This document shows, one piece after another, positions 1 to 11,114 of a stretch of 47,500 nt of DNA. Numbering within the stretch: position 1 is the stretch's first letter; every line of letters begins with the position of its first letter. The notes under the pieces were generated by a model. It was not told the origin of the DNA and did not search any database. It worked only from the letters and a program-made list of their open reading frames with translations. A program made the position numbers and the translations under genes. Source of the stretch: Glandiceps talaboti (taxonomy: Eukaryota > Hemichordata > Enteropneusta > Spengelidae); NCBI RefSeq assembly GCF_964340395.1, contig NC_135557.1, positions 17,894,730 to 17,942,229 of the forward strand. The letters run 5' to 3'.

Positions 1-89
1 TTTAGTAAATTGATTTTCTCCAAATAAAGTAAGAAAGAGAAAAATAGTTTATCTGAAACTAAAATCTAACAGCCAGCCAGCCAGCCAGA

Positions 90-90
<1 letters not shown>

Positions 91-155
<65 letters not shown>

Positions 156-156
156 T

Positions 157-187
<31 letters not shown>

Positions 188-222
188 TACATACATACAT
201 ACATACATACATACATACATAG
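91..222. repeat. Compound (CA)n(CATA)n microsatellite
   Basis: Uninterrupted CA run then CATA run. The apparent reading frames across it are low-complexity artefacts. Confidence 0.95.
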
Positions 223-686
223 GTACTCAATGGACATAAAATCATAAGGTTTTTTATTTTATCGCCAATCGAATATCATCTAAAACAACTTCAAAACAAC
301 AATGAAGAATATTTCAAAGGAAGCCAGTATGTCACTGCAAAATGTATGTTTTGTATGCTTTAAAGCCATTAATTGCAGAGGATGCCATTTGACAAAAGGT
401 TTAAAGTCATTCATCAACTTTCTACTTTTGAGGAAAAAATAGTTTTCATTATCGACCAAGTGTACTTTGAACGCCGACTCATGCAGACAGGTTTTTATTA
501 TATGTTCGTAGTGACGGTCACATCGTTTATTTGATGATAGTACTATAAAATTAAATAGATTATAAACTGACAGTTGCTATAATAATGACGCTGTTGACTA
601 TGGTCTATATGAAACAGTACTTACATTTTAAATATTTCCTGTATCTGTCAATCATCTGTCATAGTCAAGTCAATGTGTCACTAGGG

Positions 687-985
687 TAGAGGCTTTCTGT
701 ACGGTTTGAATCTGAAGATCCATTTACCCCTACAGACTAGAGGCTATCTGTAAATTTTGAATCTGAAGATCTCTTTATCCCTACTGTCTAGAGGCTTTCT
801 GTAGGGTTTGAATCTGAAGATCTCTTTATCTCTTCTGTCTAGAGGCTTTCCGTAAGGTTTGAATATGAAGATCTTTTTATCCATACAGTCTGGAGATTTT
901 ATGTTGATATCTGAAGATCTCCTTACCCCACGGGCTAGAGGCTTTCTGTTAGGTTTGAATCTGAAGATCTATTTACCCAATGTAT
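687..985. repeat. ~51-bp tandem repeat, six units
   Basis: Unit contains TAGAGGCTTTCTGTA and TTGAATCTGAAGATCTCTTT. Starts near 687, 738, 789, 840, 889 and 936, with the fifth unit most diverged. Confidence 0.8.
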
Positions 986-2309
986 AGCACAATGAGAAAT
1001 CATGAACCAAATGTTGGTCATGTAAATAATTAAACCCTCAACTGTTAAAATGATGTAAAAAGTGAATAAGTAGTTTTCCAATATGAAAAATATACCACAT
1101 TTGGACAACATGTAAATGGTCCCAATAACCTATTATGGGACAGAACTGTATTATTGATTACATGTGTTACTCGCTGATCTTCGCACTGAGCTGATAGATC
1201 ATGTAACCATACTATAGCTAGAATCACTCCCATATATCCACTTGTACACAGGATCACTTGGACCTAAGGGAATTAGCTCAGACTACACATAAGTTTCGTT
1301 CATAGTTAACTTAGATAATTTAGAAGTAGCTAGGGAACAGATCGAAGATTCTAGTCTAGGCCTAGCTGTTGCCTTCAGCTTGCTCCCTTCCTTCTAAAGT
1401 GACTCCATACTGTATTCCAACTATAAAGTCATAAACAAAAACTATACAATGCTCTAATGATTGGGTGATAAAATCATCAGCACCATAAATGAATATACCA
1501 GAGTGTTTTGTTGCCTTAATTCAATGCAAATGATACTGACAAATATGAAAACTAGCTAAACAATATGATAGCGCCATTACTCTCCCAGCTGCCTGCAATT
1601 AGTTATTATTATTTGACATCGGGGATCTTTTAATAACTTAATGTTGTCATCTCAGAAGAATACTATTCGCGATATGCAAACACTTGTTCTAAGTCTTATT
1701 ATATGACAGCTGACAGTTCACTGTGACCTTGTGTCACGTCAAAACTTTGCGAATATTAGAAGTTGTACTTGTCATCTGTAACAAACGTAAGAAATGGTTT
1801 TAATGACTGTGTGTATTTGATTTGTTTGAAATTAAAAATCATCTCAATGCTACATTGTGCTAGACAAAGGGGAAATAAACCTTCTGGGCCAAACCTAACG
1901 GATAACCTCAAGACATATTATATGGTAAACATGAAATTTGTCTTGACGTGCACGTAGGCCTTGACATCTTTATGATCATATGCTAACATCTCAACATTCT
2001 TTGAACTTTAGTTTCATTGTTAAATATCTCCATTCTGTACAGTTTATTGATGTAAGTTAGCAGTCAGAGATTGCTTCTTTTACGCCGGTCGATTATTTTT
2101 TACTTAATTACAACTTGCTGGTTGTCAATCGAATGAAAGCCACAGAAATGTACATATTCCAGCGATGTTTATATACAAATTATTCACCTTCGATGTAATA
2201 TCGATAGCTGATACAACGTTGTAACTGTTGGTGGTTTTTTGGGGGATTTTTTCTTTACGTACTATCAAAGCAGCATTATCACATTGAGTCAAAGACGAGA
2301 AGTGAGACA

Positions 2310-2530
2310 TGCCTTATTAGGTGACGAGTATTTTCCCGCTGGATGAAGATATACCAAAGAAAATAATGTAATTATACCCGTACATGTATAATTTATGGAA
2401 AATAGAAATGGCGACATTCACCGTTAACATTTTGACGTACATTCGAAGTACCTTAGAAGGAATGGCGTAAACGAGCTTTGTTGTAACAGAATAACCAGGG
2501 TATTAATCCCATATGCTGTGTTCGAATGCA
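2310..2530 (+). repeat. ~215-bp dispersed repeat, copy A
   Basis: Begins TTATTAGGTGACGAGTATTTTCC, has an 'aacattttgacgta' middle and ends near TATTAATCCCATATGCTGTG. It aligns along its whole length with copies at 2611 and 13632. Function unknown. Confidence 0.55.
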
Positions 2531-2610
2531 TTCAAATTGGCTTCTGTGTGGCATAATTAGATATTAAAGTGACCTAAGAGATTGTCACTATTCGTCGAGA
2601 GACTTGTAGT

Positions 2611-2835
2611 AATAAGGTCCCTTATGTCACTTATATTTTACTTGAATGAAGAACAATATTGGAGAATAATATAACTATACATCCTCAAACATAATTCATG
2701 GAACATAGGGGGAAATTAATGGTGATTTGGAACGTTTTGAGTCATATTTCGTGCAAGGCAGAACCAGGGACGTGGGCATGAGTTGTCGTGATGTAGAACG
2801 ACAAGGGTATGTAATCCATATTTTATGTTCAAAGA
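2611..2835 (+). repeat. ~215-bp dispersed repeat, copy B
   Basis: CCCTTATGTCACTTATATTTTAC, GAATAATATAACTATACATC, CAGAACCAGGGACGT and GTATGTAATCCATATTTTATG match copies A and C in order. Confidence 0.55.
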
Positions 2836-3269
2836 CAATAACTTGGCTTGTACATGGTACAATTTAGTTAAACTGACAGATATGAGTTCATCTTAGAATT
2901 TGTCCCATTGGGATATGTCTTATGTCTAGGCGTTGAGTATGAACAAAATGCATTGAGCCGCATGTTGTTTAATATGTTCGAAGTTCAGATGATATGTACA
3001 GATGTTCGAAATCTTTAAGGGGTTCCTTTATAGGACTTGATGAAAAAAACACCATTGTCGAGTAAACAGACGATGCCTCGCCGGCGCTAATTGAGTACTT
3101 GTCGTCGAAATGAATATGTAAAATGGTACCATCATAACGCTTTAAGTATGTTCAGCAACCGATAAGTATGTTCTACTTTTATCTCAACTGTTGATGACGT
3201 ATTCATATAAGTATAAAAGGCATCCGTTGTAGCGTATCTGTTTTTCGATAATCGAGGGAAATGAAGAAA

Positions 3270-3679
3270 ACGCAATAAGTGTGGAGATCAATAGTTCAAT
3301 GTCCTTTTTTTGTGGAGATCAATAGTTCAAAGTCCTTTTTTTTAGTTTTGGGGGTTGGAGGGTTTAAGCCATTTTAGATTTAACTTTGAATGGATCTGTT
3401 TTGTTCTCATAAATGCAAATATTACTAAAAAAAATGTCATCAAATTGAGAAATACAAGAATTCTTCCGATAGTAAATGCATGGCATTAAAATAAATGTTA
3501 AAGTGTCAACAAAAGAACTATAGCACTACATACTACTATATACTGATTTGGAATTGACTGATTGTCTAAACCAAGTGTCAATTTTTACCAGTTTAGTTAG
3601 AAGGGGGGGAGGGGGTCTGAGACCTAACTAAAAGAATTTAGTTTGTTATCCTACATTGAACTATTGATCCCGCCCCTGA
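3270..3679. mobile_element. hAT-like non-autonomous element (degenerate)
   Basis: The right end, read on the minus strand, begins CAGGGGCGGGATCAATAG, close to hAT terminal repeats. The left end has the same GATCAATAGTTCAA in the other orientation. The left end is itself duplicated as two 31-bp units (3281-3342). No coding capacity seen. Confidence 0.45.
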
Positions 3680-3839
3680 CGAAAGTGGTGGTTGGACAAT
3701 GATATCCAAAATATAATAGTTGGAATTTTCCTTCTTTGCAATTATTAACTTGGTATTATGGATATCCTAGTCATCTTATATAATATATATATATATAAGA
3801 TGAAACCTCAAACTTAGTTACTTAGTTACTGTTGTATGT

Positions 3840-4348
3840 CAAACATGAAGAAAATTATCACAGTGACTGCACATAACAAGTCGGTACTGAATAAGATGGA
3901 GGTCAATGACCCTAAACCAAGCAGAAGTAACTGTCGCTAAAAAGATGAATACCCACTATTGGGCAAATGCCTAGCAGATGGATTAGTCTGCCAAGCCACT
4001 GTCACCAGAGCTGATAACAACAAACAAGACACATATATAAGCCTCACTGAAAACCAGTTCAAAACAAGGTATAGAAACCACAGAAACTTATTCAGAAATG
4101 CAAAGCACAGAAACAGTTCAGAACTCAGCAAATACATCTGGAATTTGAAGGACTCTAATATTCATTACACAATCGAATGGAGAATTATGAAGATCTGTAA
4201 ACCGTATTCTAATGTCACCAAACGATGCAACCTGTGCCTGCATGAGAAGTTTTTGATTATATATCACCCTGAACTATGCAGACTGAATGCAAGAAATGAA
4301 TTAGTATCTCACTGCCGACACATGAGGAAGTTCCTATTATGTAACTAA
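3840..4348 (+). pseudogene. Decayed Penelope-like retroelement, GIY-YIG endonuclease end
   Basis: The plus-strand reading frame gives NCR-stop-KDEYPLLGKCL, then TYISLTENQFKTRYRNHRN, LSKYIWNLKDSN, TKRCNLCLHEKFLI and a final LVSHCRHMRKFLLCN. This order (Cys motif, GIY-YIG-type nuclease core with 'RY.NH', 'LS..IW.LK', 'CNLCL.EK', 'ELV..CRH..KFLL') is typical of the C-terminus of endonuclease-bearing Penelope-like elements. A TAA at 3938-3940 breaks the frame, and no reverse transcriptase is visible upstream, so it is a 5'-truncated, dead copy. Confidence 0.75.
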
Positions 4349-4769
4349 AAATAATCAATAGTCTAGTAGTTACCGACCTCACACATGAACCCAATAAATT
4401 AAACTACTCTAACATGTTCTGTGTCACTTCGAGTGTGACCAGCTATACTGGCTATACGAAACAAATTTGTAGAGGAGAATCGAATGTAACGAGTAACAAA
4501 GTCACCTTCTTTTTTCACTTATTTATATAATATATTGAATTGAAAATCATAAAATCGATATCACACTCTACACAGCAATTTCTTATTTATACAAAATAAT
4601 AAAACATTATATGATTTATGACGTATACAAATTTATGGTTTACGAGAGATGGAAAACACATATGTTAATGTCATTATAAGTTAGGATCTATAAGTCATGA
4701 ACATATGACCAGTGTTATTAACGATTTAAAAAAAATCGAATCAATGTGTAACTCGTAACGTAAACACTG

Positions 4770-4774
<5 letters not shown>

Positions 4775-4819
<45 letters not shown>

Positions 4820-4945
4820 AACTGAGAGAGTGAGAGTCGTTTGTGTTGTTCCGAGTGATCGCCGCCTTCCCACAACAGACAAACAAACAAACAAACAAAC
4901 AAACATACAAACAAACATACATACATACATAATACATACATACAT

Positions 4946-4997
<52 letters not shown>
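4775..4997. repeat. Microsatellite cluster (TG)n, (CAAA)n, (CATA)n, (CAGA)n
   Basis: Consecutive short runs with different motifs just downstream of the Penelope-like remnant. Open frames on both strands are repeat artefacts. Confidence 0.95.
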
Positions 4998-4998
<1 letters not shown>

Positions 4999-6690
4999 AA
5001 GTTAGCAAGGTACACATACATCCCAATGTATGTAGACATTATCCTTTGGTATCGAATAGATACAAATAACAACAGAACTGCTGCAGGCGATCCACAATAA
5101 CATATTAGCAAATCGTGAGACTACAAAGGCTATCCAAATCCTACAAAATTAAAAATGAACCTAATCAAAAGCTGGACAATAACATCACATGAGAATAACT
5201 CAGCCGATAGATGCATATCATGCTGCAACGATGGGACCTTTGCTATGTTATCATAAATACGCTGATAACCTTTACTACTGGGAATGGAAAATCAGTTTGA
5301 AAGCTTTGACATCGATTGGCGAAACATTCATTTGATTTACAATGTTTACCTATTCTAATGTTACTTTACAGGATTAGTGTCAAATAGACAAAGAGTGTTG
5401 TAGTTCAAGACCCAATGTGGTCTCGGTTCAATTTCAAACGCCCGCAAATTTGATAAACATTGGACAAGTATTGAACGTAAACAGATATGTCTACTTACCA
5501 TGATGCTACATGAAACTCTGCACCACCTATGACGATATATTTCGCGGAGGAGTACTCCTAGACTTATGAAGTCTTTGTAATCAGCTTTCAAGTTATCACA
5601 GAGCTGTTGCTAAGCAACTGCATCCGCCAGGGTAAACTGAGTCGCCATTGTCCCTGAGGCTGGTTTGCTCGTCATAAAATATAGGTATTCGAAAATTTGT
5701 ATTCGATTTTATCTTTATATCGTCTTTGGGCAGTATTTCAGCAAACACCAGGGGATCATTTTATTGACACCTGAGTGTGTTCGTGACTTGTACTAAGATC
5801 AATCAAACGATCTCTTTAAGAAGCCATATATGAAGGACAAAATGGGATCTATTTTGGAATTTTAATAATTAATACAACTCTACCATGTTCGCTTACCTAG
5901 AAAAAACAGCGCAAATCATATATATCGAGCCTTTTTTGTAACTCAAACAAATTGCAAGAAAACTGAAATTTGTATAAAATAAATTGTTATTGTACGAACA
6001 ATGGTAACTACGTCACGTCCAGCCTGTGCATTCATTTGTCGCTTCACCATATGTTGAAATATTGCCATGAATGAATAATTTGTTTACTTGTGATTACACG
6101 TGCTTACCTGTTAATACCCAGTTTGTTGAACTTTTTACACGTTTTTTTTGTTAGCTTTTTGCAATTTTTTGAGTTACAAGCCCCGATTTTGTTTATTCTG
6201 TTTCACGGTATTCTTTTAAAGGAAAACACGGCAAGGTTATTTTTTAAATCAAAGTTCCCAATGTGTCACTCTTTAAGGAAATAACTGAAAGTATACAAAT
6301 ATTTATGTTGGATTGATACTGCTTGTCGGGTTTACTTGAAAGACCTGGCCGTCATTTCTCGCATGGTTTCTAAAAATACCACCAATGGCACTGTAGCACA
6401 ACTGTATTTGGCTGTCGGTATGGGTGTAGTCTTGTTGCTAGATATATTTACAATCTTTAACAATTTGACTACCCTTTCCAGTTTTCATCTTTGCAATATT
6501 AACCTTTATTTAGCCATTGGTATGGATGTAGCCATGCATATTTGCATATATTTTTTGAATATTTGTTCACTTACCTACCCATCACTGTTGTTATCTTTGT
6601 AATATGCATCATATCCTTTCACTGTTGCTAGGGGCATGGTAATGGTTGCTAGGACCAATTGTGTCCCTGCAGAATAAAACCTCCAGAAAC
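4998..6690. other. Non-coding, nothing recognised
   Basis: AT-rich sequence without a convincing exon on either strand. A short palindrome GTTGCTAAGCAAC at 5606-5618 is the only notable motif. Confidence 0.5.
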
Positions 6691-6699
6691 ATTTTCACC

Positions 6700-7240
6700 A
6701 AGTTTCAACCCCATTCACAATCCAAAATTGAGATTTTTAGACCTAATTTGCATATCACTTATGGAATCATCATATTGTAAATATAGCTTCATCTATACAT
6801 CCCCAGATGCATCCCCATTAAATTCAGATAGAGTTTTGACCAAAAGGACACATTAGTTTTAATTTACATATCAATAATGGTATCATATCATATCATGAAC
6901 AATTTTTAATCTAAACACCCCTAAAAATTTTCCCACCAAATTTCTGCTTAGTGCTTTTAGTATGAGAAATTTTTGACCAAAAAGACACATTTTTATACCT
7001 AATTTGCATGCCATTGATGGGATCATCATGTCGTGAACAATTTTTAATCTAAACACCTTTAAAAATGTTCCCATCAAATATTAGACAGATCTGCTCAGTG
7101 GGTTTTGAGTTTATGTTTTTCGACCAAAACACACACCGGTGGTAAGATCATTTTGATTTAGAATAATTTCCCAACTAGACACGTAAGGTAATACACTCTC
7201 CAAATATTATGGCAATCGGTCCAACGGTTTTTGACTTCAA
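6700..7240 (+). repeat. ~140-bp tandem repeat ending in a CA microsatellite
   Basis: About three diverged units sharing ATACCTAATTTGCATGCCAT, ATGAACAATTTTTAATCTAAACACC and TTTTGACCAAAA. The array runs into the (CA)n block at 7243, like microsatellite-ended elements of marine invertebrates. Confidence 0.6.
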
Positions 7241-7242
7241 GT

Positions 7243-7244
7243 TG

Positions 7245-7283
<39 letters not shown>

Positions 7284-7286
7284 CAA

Positions 7287-7331
<45 letters not shown>
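7243..7331. repeat. (CA)n microsatellite
   Basis: Two CA runs separated by a short GAACAAACACATA spacer, at the end of the 140-bp tandem array. Confidence 0.95.
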
Positions 7332-7333
<2 letters not shown>

Positions 7334-8023
7334 GACAAACACTCTTTCATGCCTATAGCACTACTGAACCATATCAGTTCAGCTGTGCTAAAAATGTCTC
7401 CCTCGAATTCTTTCTATACATTAATGTCGCGTTCAAACATCGGCCTCTGTGACATGCATAAATCTCACTCTATTATTATCCACTATCCTGTCAGATATTC
7501 ATCACATTATTAATCATATTGGATACCAGATAATACACATTGGCAATTAGGAGACGAGAGGGTTCACACGTAAGTGTCTTAACAAATATAATTTGATATT
7601 AATTAAAAATATCCTTTGTAAGACTCGCCAACTATATCTGGTTTAATGTATCGTTTGTTTGGCATTTATGAGATCCAATGCACATAATTGTCACCTGACC
7701 ATTAATGTATCCTTTCAGCTAAGACAGTGTGTCTTATTTGTCTATCTGTTCAATGATTTAAACTTGTCATATACATCTTAGCCCTTCTCATTGTGGTTCA
7801 ATTTATAACGTATATGTATCACTTAACTAATTGATATTTAAAGTAATTAAAATATCTGTACATGACAGCTTAATGATTAGCTGTCATCACGTATTATGAG
7901 AGCTACCCCACACAGTCATGTGAAAGCCTTGCGGTGTCTCTGTGAATTACGATATATTGAAAACATTCATCAGAGGTATTTGTTACAAGTGGATTTATGA
8001 TAATATTTATCAAATGATTGGTA

Positions 8024-8130
8024 CACACACATATACATACATACATACATACATACATACATACATACATACATACACACATATACATACATACATACAT
8101 ACATACATACATACATACATACATACATAG

Positions 8131-8161
<31 letters not shown>

Positions 8162-8365
8162 CATACATACATACACACATACACACATACATACATACAT
8201 ACATACATACATACATACACATATATACATACATATATACACATACATACACACACATACATACATATACATACATACATATACATGCATACATACATAC
8301 ATACATACACACACAAACATACATACATGCATACATATACATGATACATACATACATACATACAT
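8024..8365. repeat. (CATA)n microsatellite
   Basis: About 340 bp of CATA with CA and TATA interruptions. All long frames here are artefacts. Confidence 0.95.
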
Positions 8366-10630
8366 GTGTGGCTACCCATCCTCACTCCTATCAATATCAC
8401 CACATTTTTGTATCCAAAATAGTATAAATAATATCTTTAAAACAGATATTTATGAAAAACAAACATGATGATTTATATCAATGCTTTGATAACGATGGCT
8501 GAGATACAATGGAACTGGCAATGCTCAATATGATCTGAGGCAGTGGTGACACACAGGTTTAAGTTTGTTATGTATCACCATATAATAACTCATTAGAAAC
8601 AGAAATATGCTAATTAAGACTAAAAAATCATTATATAAGTGACAATACAAGAAAAGACATATGATGATATGCAAATGAATAGACAGCTGATAATCCATTT
8701 GAATTTGACTGAGAATAGGTTGGAGGTTTCTTGAACAAAAGTAACAGCACAAGTTTAAAGTTTATTTCCGTGGTGCATTTCACATTAAGGTTGTATAGAC
8801 ATTCATCACACAACATTATCAATAAAAACTACAGTTTATTCAAATCTCATGTAAAAAATATAACAATATACAAAATTATGTCAACTACAATAATCAATGT
8901 TGTCTTGGTTACGTAAGTACAAAGGCAAAGATTTCCTTAGGGTAAACATAAACAAATATTACATTGTCACCATTTGCATATATTACATATGCTGCAACGC
9001 GTTTAAATTAAATCGACACCTACTTACTACAGTATGATACATTTCTCATAAATGTTCATTTTTTTCATTTCAGGAAGACGAGTAAAATTTATATGTTTAC
9101 AGAACCCTAGGTACATAAAGAATTGGGAAGAGTTCAAAGTTAAAAGGTCAACATTCAAATTGTACATGTTGATGTTGATTGGAATGTACAGATTTGACTA
9201 GTAAGTTCAAAGGTCAATATTAAAGTGAATATGTTATAAATGTGCAAAGTTCATCACTGACATCAGTAAGAGTTCAGAATTGTAAGGTCAATATTCAAAT
9301 TGTATATTGATTGGAAAGTTCAAAGTTGAAAGGTCAATATTCAAATTTGGAATGAAATGTACCAAGAATTCAGTAGACATGTAGGACTTATAAGTATAAA
9401 GTTGAACATTTCCTGGTTTCTGTAAATGAAGGACGGCAGATTTTAAGTTTAGATCAATGAAATAACAACCTCTATTTCTATGTCTTAAAATAATATATAT
9501 TACAATTTACAAGTACATCTGTATTGCTGCAGTTGAAAATAGTGTCTTGGAATAATTGTCTGTTTATGACTTAGTATATGAAATGTACATTGCTGGTTTA
9601 AGGTGTAGTACTTGTCATATACATATTCTGTCTTAGTAACAAGAAGCACGTCTGTTAATGTCATAGTATTTGAAATATACATCTCTTCAAATCCTAGTAT
9701 TCGAAATATGTCATGTGTGTTTTCTGTATATTTACAATATAGAAACTGCTAAACTCCGCATATTTACAGGCAAAGCCATGAATGACAAACATTTTTGTAG
9801 GTGAAAGGAAACAAGGATTTGAACTTGTTAATACATTTTTGACAAGCAGAATGCTTACCAGAAACTATTTAGTAGAATGAGATACAGCATACTTGTGTAT
9901 GAATGTTTTTTAGTTGCACGCAATATTACACAGCAAATGCTCTATACACATAAAATATTTAGCTAATTATTGTTGGACGGTGCAAAATAAGATTTCTGCA
10001 TTGAGAAGACAATATGTCTTTCAACTTGTTACGCTACTATACATGGATGATGCATTCCTGAAAACTGTTTTTGCTTTGTGTTAACATTAACACTAAAGAT
10101 TAGCATCAATGTATTGTACATCATAAGATGTAAATTCTATCTTTGATGATACTAGCTATCAACCTGTACTATAAAGATATAACTATTTCAAGAAAGCAAC
10201 GTACATTTTAAAATCTAATAATTGCTTGTGCTAATAATAAGTATTTTATTTGACAAAATCACAACTTTCTAGAAAACTGTACACATACTGTAATTATTCT
10301 TAAATGGTGAAATTTATTTGATTATAAGAAAAAAAATTAAACAATTTATTCTACAGCTGTGCATTTGTACTTTAAAATTATGTAAATGAGTCATGACTTC
10401 TACCATTCCTCCACAACCAAGAAAATGTACATATATGATTATTTGTTTATGCTGGTTTCTTGGTTGCTATGGAAAATCTGTAAAGCTATTGCAATTGTAA
10501 AGTCATTTTTTTTTTGCACAAAGAGTCACAGGTTGATTTCATACGTACAATGCCACATTCAAAGTCAACTATTTACAGTACGAGTGCTGTAAAATACAGT
10601 TTAGCATATATTCCCATACTATTAAATGAA
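8366..10630. other. Intergenic AT-rich sequence
   Basis: No exon-like frame. Between about 9110 and 9370 a loose direct repeat AAAGGTCAATATTCAAATTG recurs several times; otherwise nothing recognised. Confidence 0.5.
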
Positions 10631-10639
10631 GGTATCTAA

Positions 10640-10810
10640 TTGGATGGGAGTTTATTGAAGGTCACAGCTGATTGGTTGATAATTACCTATTGTTCTTGTC
10701 AAGCCAATTACCTTCATGTATTTCAATATGGTAGTTGCTGATTGGTTAATAATCATCTGTTGAACTATTAAAACCAATCAGATTCATACATTTCAATTAT
10801 GTAGATAGCT
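10640..10810 (-). repeat. Two-copy tandem repeat in the 3' UTR
   Basis: Two diverged units of about 76 bp, each starting GCTGATTGGTT and containing an inverted ATTGG/CCAAT pair. They lie between the stop codon and the likely poly(A) signal, so they should be in the mRNA. Confidence 0.55.
10651..10656 (-). terminator. Candidate polyadenylation signal AATAAA
   Basis: TTTATT on the plus strand, about 160 nt past the stop codon of the giant gene. Several other AATAAA hexamers occur further downstream (for example near 10314), so the true 3' end is uncertain. Confidence 0.4.
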
Positions 10811-10813
10811 AAT

Positions 10814-11114
10814 CTATTTAGTGGCATGCATTTCTTGTTCTTTTTTTACTATCTCTCCTTGCAGCTGGACTATTTTCTTCATCAAGTTCTCCTTCTTTGA
10901 TTGTAAATTCATAAGCTGCGCATTAAATCCATCAGTCTTCGCACCTGGTTCAGTTCTTGACCTCTCAAGTCCTTCATTTACTGATTGGATGTCAGAGAGC
11001 ACCTTTGCCACCTGGGTGTTTAGGTTGTCCAATTGGGATTCCATCTGGTTTATTTGCATAGATAGCAACTGTTTGGGACTTTTTAGACCAGATGATTTTG
11101 TCTGGAGAGGTTTT
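10814..11114 (-). CDS. Exon 41: last coding exon, coiled-coil tail and stop
   Basis: Residues 2591-2690, phase 2 in. Helix with heptad-like spacing (MESQLDNLNTQVAKVLSDI, then KKENLMKKIVQLQGEIVKK), ending MHATK and TAG at 10814-10816. Confidence 0.9.

Larger units (their letters stand above)
1..3269. other. No gene seen downstream of the giant gene
   Basis: Apart from the microsatellite, the 51-bp array and two dispersed repeats noted separately, I see only AT-rich non-coding sequence without a convincing exon. Confidence 0.6.

Noticed and set aside
49-237. Long Tyr/Val/Cys/Met and Thr/His/Ile reading frames over CATA, CA and GACA tracts (also 4695-5111, 7903-8403, 16726-17085, 22636-23314, 33643-34087)
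   Set aside because: They are translations of microsatellites, open on both strands and in several frames, with no splice or domain support.
3205-3260. TATAAAAG box at about 3212 as a promoter
   Set aside because: No gene or transcript-like frame follows it, and an AT-rich region gives such matches by chance.
5606-5650. Possible first exon on the minus strand with ATG at 5648 beside an X-box-like palindrome
   Set aside because: The frame stops after 12 codons, and no convincing donor or downstream exon was found.
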